From Oceanimonas sp052119705 (GTDB lineage Bacteria > Pseudomonadota > Gammaproteobacteria > Enterobacterales > Aeromonadaceae), in NCBI RefSeq assembly GCF_052119705.1, contig NZ_JBGQOP010000004.1, positions 62,001-126,000 on the forward strand: a stretch of DNA of 64,000 nt, given 5' to 3'. The notes under the pieces are model-generated. The model was not told where the DNA came from. It ran no database searches and was given only the letters and a program-made list of their open reading frames with translations. A program made the translations under genes and the position numbers. This document shows positions 63,028 to 64,000 of this stretch, in pieces; positions within the stretch are counted from its first letter, which is position 1, and each line of letters opens with the position of its first letter.

Positions 63028-63525
63028 TTACTCGCTAACTGTAGTGCCTGTGATCACAACGTCTTCCACAGGCACGTCTTGATGCACATAACCGCGGGTG
63101 CCGGTGGCCACGCCTTTGATTTTATTAACCACGTCCATGCCTTCAACCACTTCACCAAACACGCAGTAGCCGTAGCCTTGAGTGGTAGCAGACTTGAAGT
63201 TCAAGAAGTCGTTGTCGCCTACGTTAATAAAAAATTGCGCAGACGCTGAGTGCGGCTCAGAAGTACGGGCCATGGCAACGGTACCAATCTTGTTCGATAA
63301 GCCATTGTCAGCTTCGTTTTTAACGGAGGCGCGGGTGGACTTTTCTTTAAAGTCGGCATCAAAACCGCCGCCTTGGATCATGAAACCGTCAATCACACGG
63401 TGAAACAAGACGCCGTCATAATGACCATCGCGGCAATATTGCAGAAAGTTAGCCACAGTTTCAGGGGCTTTGTCGGCAAACAAGTTCAATGTAATGTCGC
63501 CGTGGTTGGTGTGCAGAGTGACCAT
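63028..63525 (-). CDS. ppiB: PpiB, cytoplasmic cyclophilin peptidyl-prolyl isomerase
   Basis: 165 residues without a signal peptide. Cyclophilin motifs are FHRVIDGFMIQGGGF (active-site Arg and Gln), GTVAMARTSEPHSASAQFFIN and YCVFGEVVEGMDVV. It speeds folding by isomerising X-Pro bonds. Divergent from cysS, as in E. coli. Confidence 0.95.
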   Translation of the reverse strand: MVTLHTNHGDITLNLFADKAPETVANFLQYCRDGHYDGVLFHRVIDGFMIQGGGFDADFKEKSTRASVKNEADNGLSNKIGTVAMARTSEPHSASAQFFINVGDNDFLNFKSATTQGYGYCVFGEVVEGMDVVNKIKGVATGTRGYVHQDVPVEDVVITGTTVSE

Positions 63526-63686
63526 AATCAGATTCCAATATCAGATGAAAGAGTGTCAGCGCTCGATTTTAGCGCATACGCGCCCGATAGCGAACCCCCA
63601 AGCGTGCGCAAGGCTTGCACCTCTTTGTCATTAAAGGTTCAATAGTGGCGCTTTTATCCCTAATACTCTCACCAAGACGTGGAATC

Positions 63687-64000
63687 ATGCTGAAAATCTA
63701 CAATACCCTGACCCGACAAAAAGAAGAATTTACCCCTTTAATTCCCGGCAAGGTCGGCATGTATGTCTGTGGTGTCACCATTTATGACTTGTGCCACATT
63801 GGCCACGGCCGCACCTTTGTCGCCTTCGACGTAGTAACCCGCTACTTGCGCTACTTAGGCTATGACCTGACCTATGTGCGCAATATCACCGACATAGACG
63901 ACAAGATCATCAAGCGTGCCGCCGAAAATGGCGAAAGCTGCGACACCTTAACCGAGCGCCTTACGGCCGATATGCACCAAGACTTTGATGCGCTGCAATT
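63687..64000 (+). CDS. cysS: cysteinyl-tRNA synthetase, 5' part
   Basis: The first 104 codons are present and the frame runs off the window end. The N-terminus matches CysRS: MLKIYNTLTRQKEEF, the zinc-ligating Cys in MYVCGVTIYD, the HIGH motif in CHIGHGRT and NITDIDDKIIKRA. It attaches cysteine to its tRNA. The divergent neighbour ppiB is 161 bp away. Confidence 0.97.
   Translation, partial: MLKIYNTLTRQKEEFTPLIPGKVGMYVCGVTIYDLCHIGHGRTFVAFDVVTRYLRYLGYDLTYVRNITDIDDKIIKRAAENGESCDTLTERLTADMHQDFDALQ

Noticed and set aside
1..64000. rRNA, tRNA, prophage or transposase genes
   Set aside because: No conserved rRNA or tRNA sequence and no integrase, transposase or phage structural motif was seen on either strand.

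Overview
The window is a chromosomal segment of a facultatively anaerobic, motile Gram-negative gammaproteobacterium. Gene order and protein character point to the Aeromonadales (an Oceanisphaera- or Oceanimonas-like marine organism); this placement is inference. Supporting signs are the enterobacterial-type orders hinT-lpoB-thiK-nagZ-ndh and lpxH-ppiB-cysS, a napFDABC operon, an FNR box and a CRP-type palindrome. No rRNA, tRNA, CRISPR array, transposase or integrase was found.

Region 1 (1-5540) is AT-rich accessory DNA. It holds three attC-like integron recombination sites (about 695, 4195 and 5458) bounding two cassette-like segments and one cassette-like spacer, with no integrase in the window. 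The segment 821-4200 is a tightly coupled four-gene operon that reads as an ABC-three-component (ABC-3C) conflict system: a two-TM putative effector, a C-terminal-domain component, a middle component and a Rad50/SMC-like ABC ATPase with a zinc-hook-like cysteine cluster. Next come two 235-bp structured direct repeats and a Pmp3/YqaE-like gene. An outer-membrane beta-barrel gene (5646) and a 730-bp gene-poor stretch mark the edge of the island.

Region 2 (7.1-15.4 kb) contains single genes: a soluble PAS-PAS chemoreceptor, osmC, a small exported protein behind a heptanucleotide repeat, a short-chain dehydrogenase, a dicarboxylate/amino-acid symporter, a beta-CASP RNA nuclease-like protein and a cardiolipin synthase. 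Region 3 (15.7-20.5 kb) is the periplasmic nitrate reductase operon napFDABC with a 45-residue membrane protein at its end and an FNR box upstream. MobB, 18 kb away, would help make the Mo cofactor that NapA needs.

Region 4 (20.8-30.3 kb) has an RDD protein, an esterase-like hydrolase, a release-factor-like protein, DUF2059 and GNAT genes, NADH dehydrogenase II, and the cell-wall group nagZ, thiK, lpoB and hinT. Region 5 (30.7-43.3 kb) is envelope-oriented: an O-antigen-ligase/PglL-like enzyme, tamAB, mobB, an MsrA-like protein that lacks its catalytic cysteine, and an unusually large class A penicillin-binding protein.

Region 6 (43.5-57.6 kb) has cobT, cobS and a cobC-like phosphatase, an RlpA-like lipoprotein, ccoG, a MocR regulator with a thioesterase, an AI-2E family permease, a DksA-type zinc-finger protein, a DEAD-box helicase, a DsrE-like protein, an Aer-like receptor and dgkA. 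Region 7 (58.3-64 kb) is a lipid A modification and synthesis group: eptA convergent with a PmrAB-like two-component system, then lpxH, ppiB and the start of cysS, which runs off the window.
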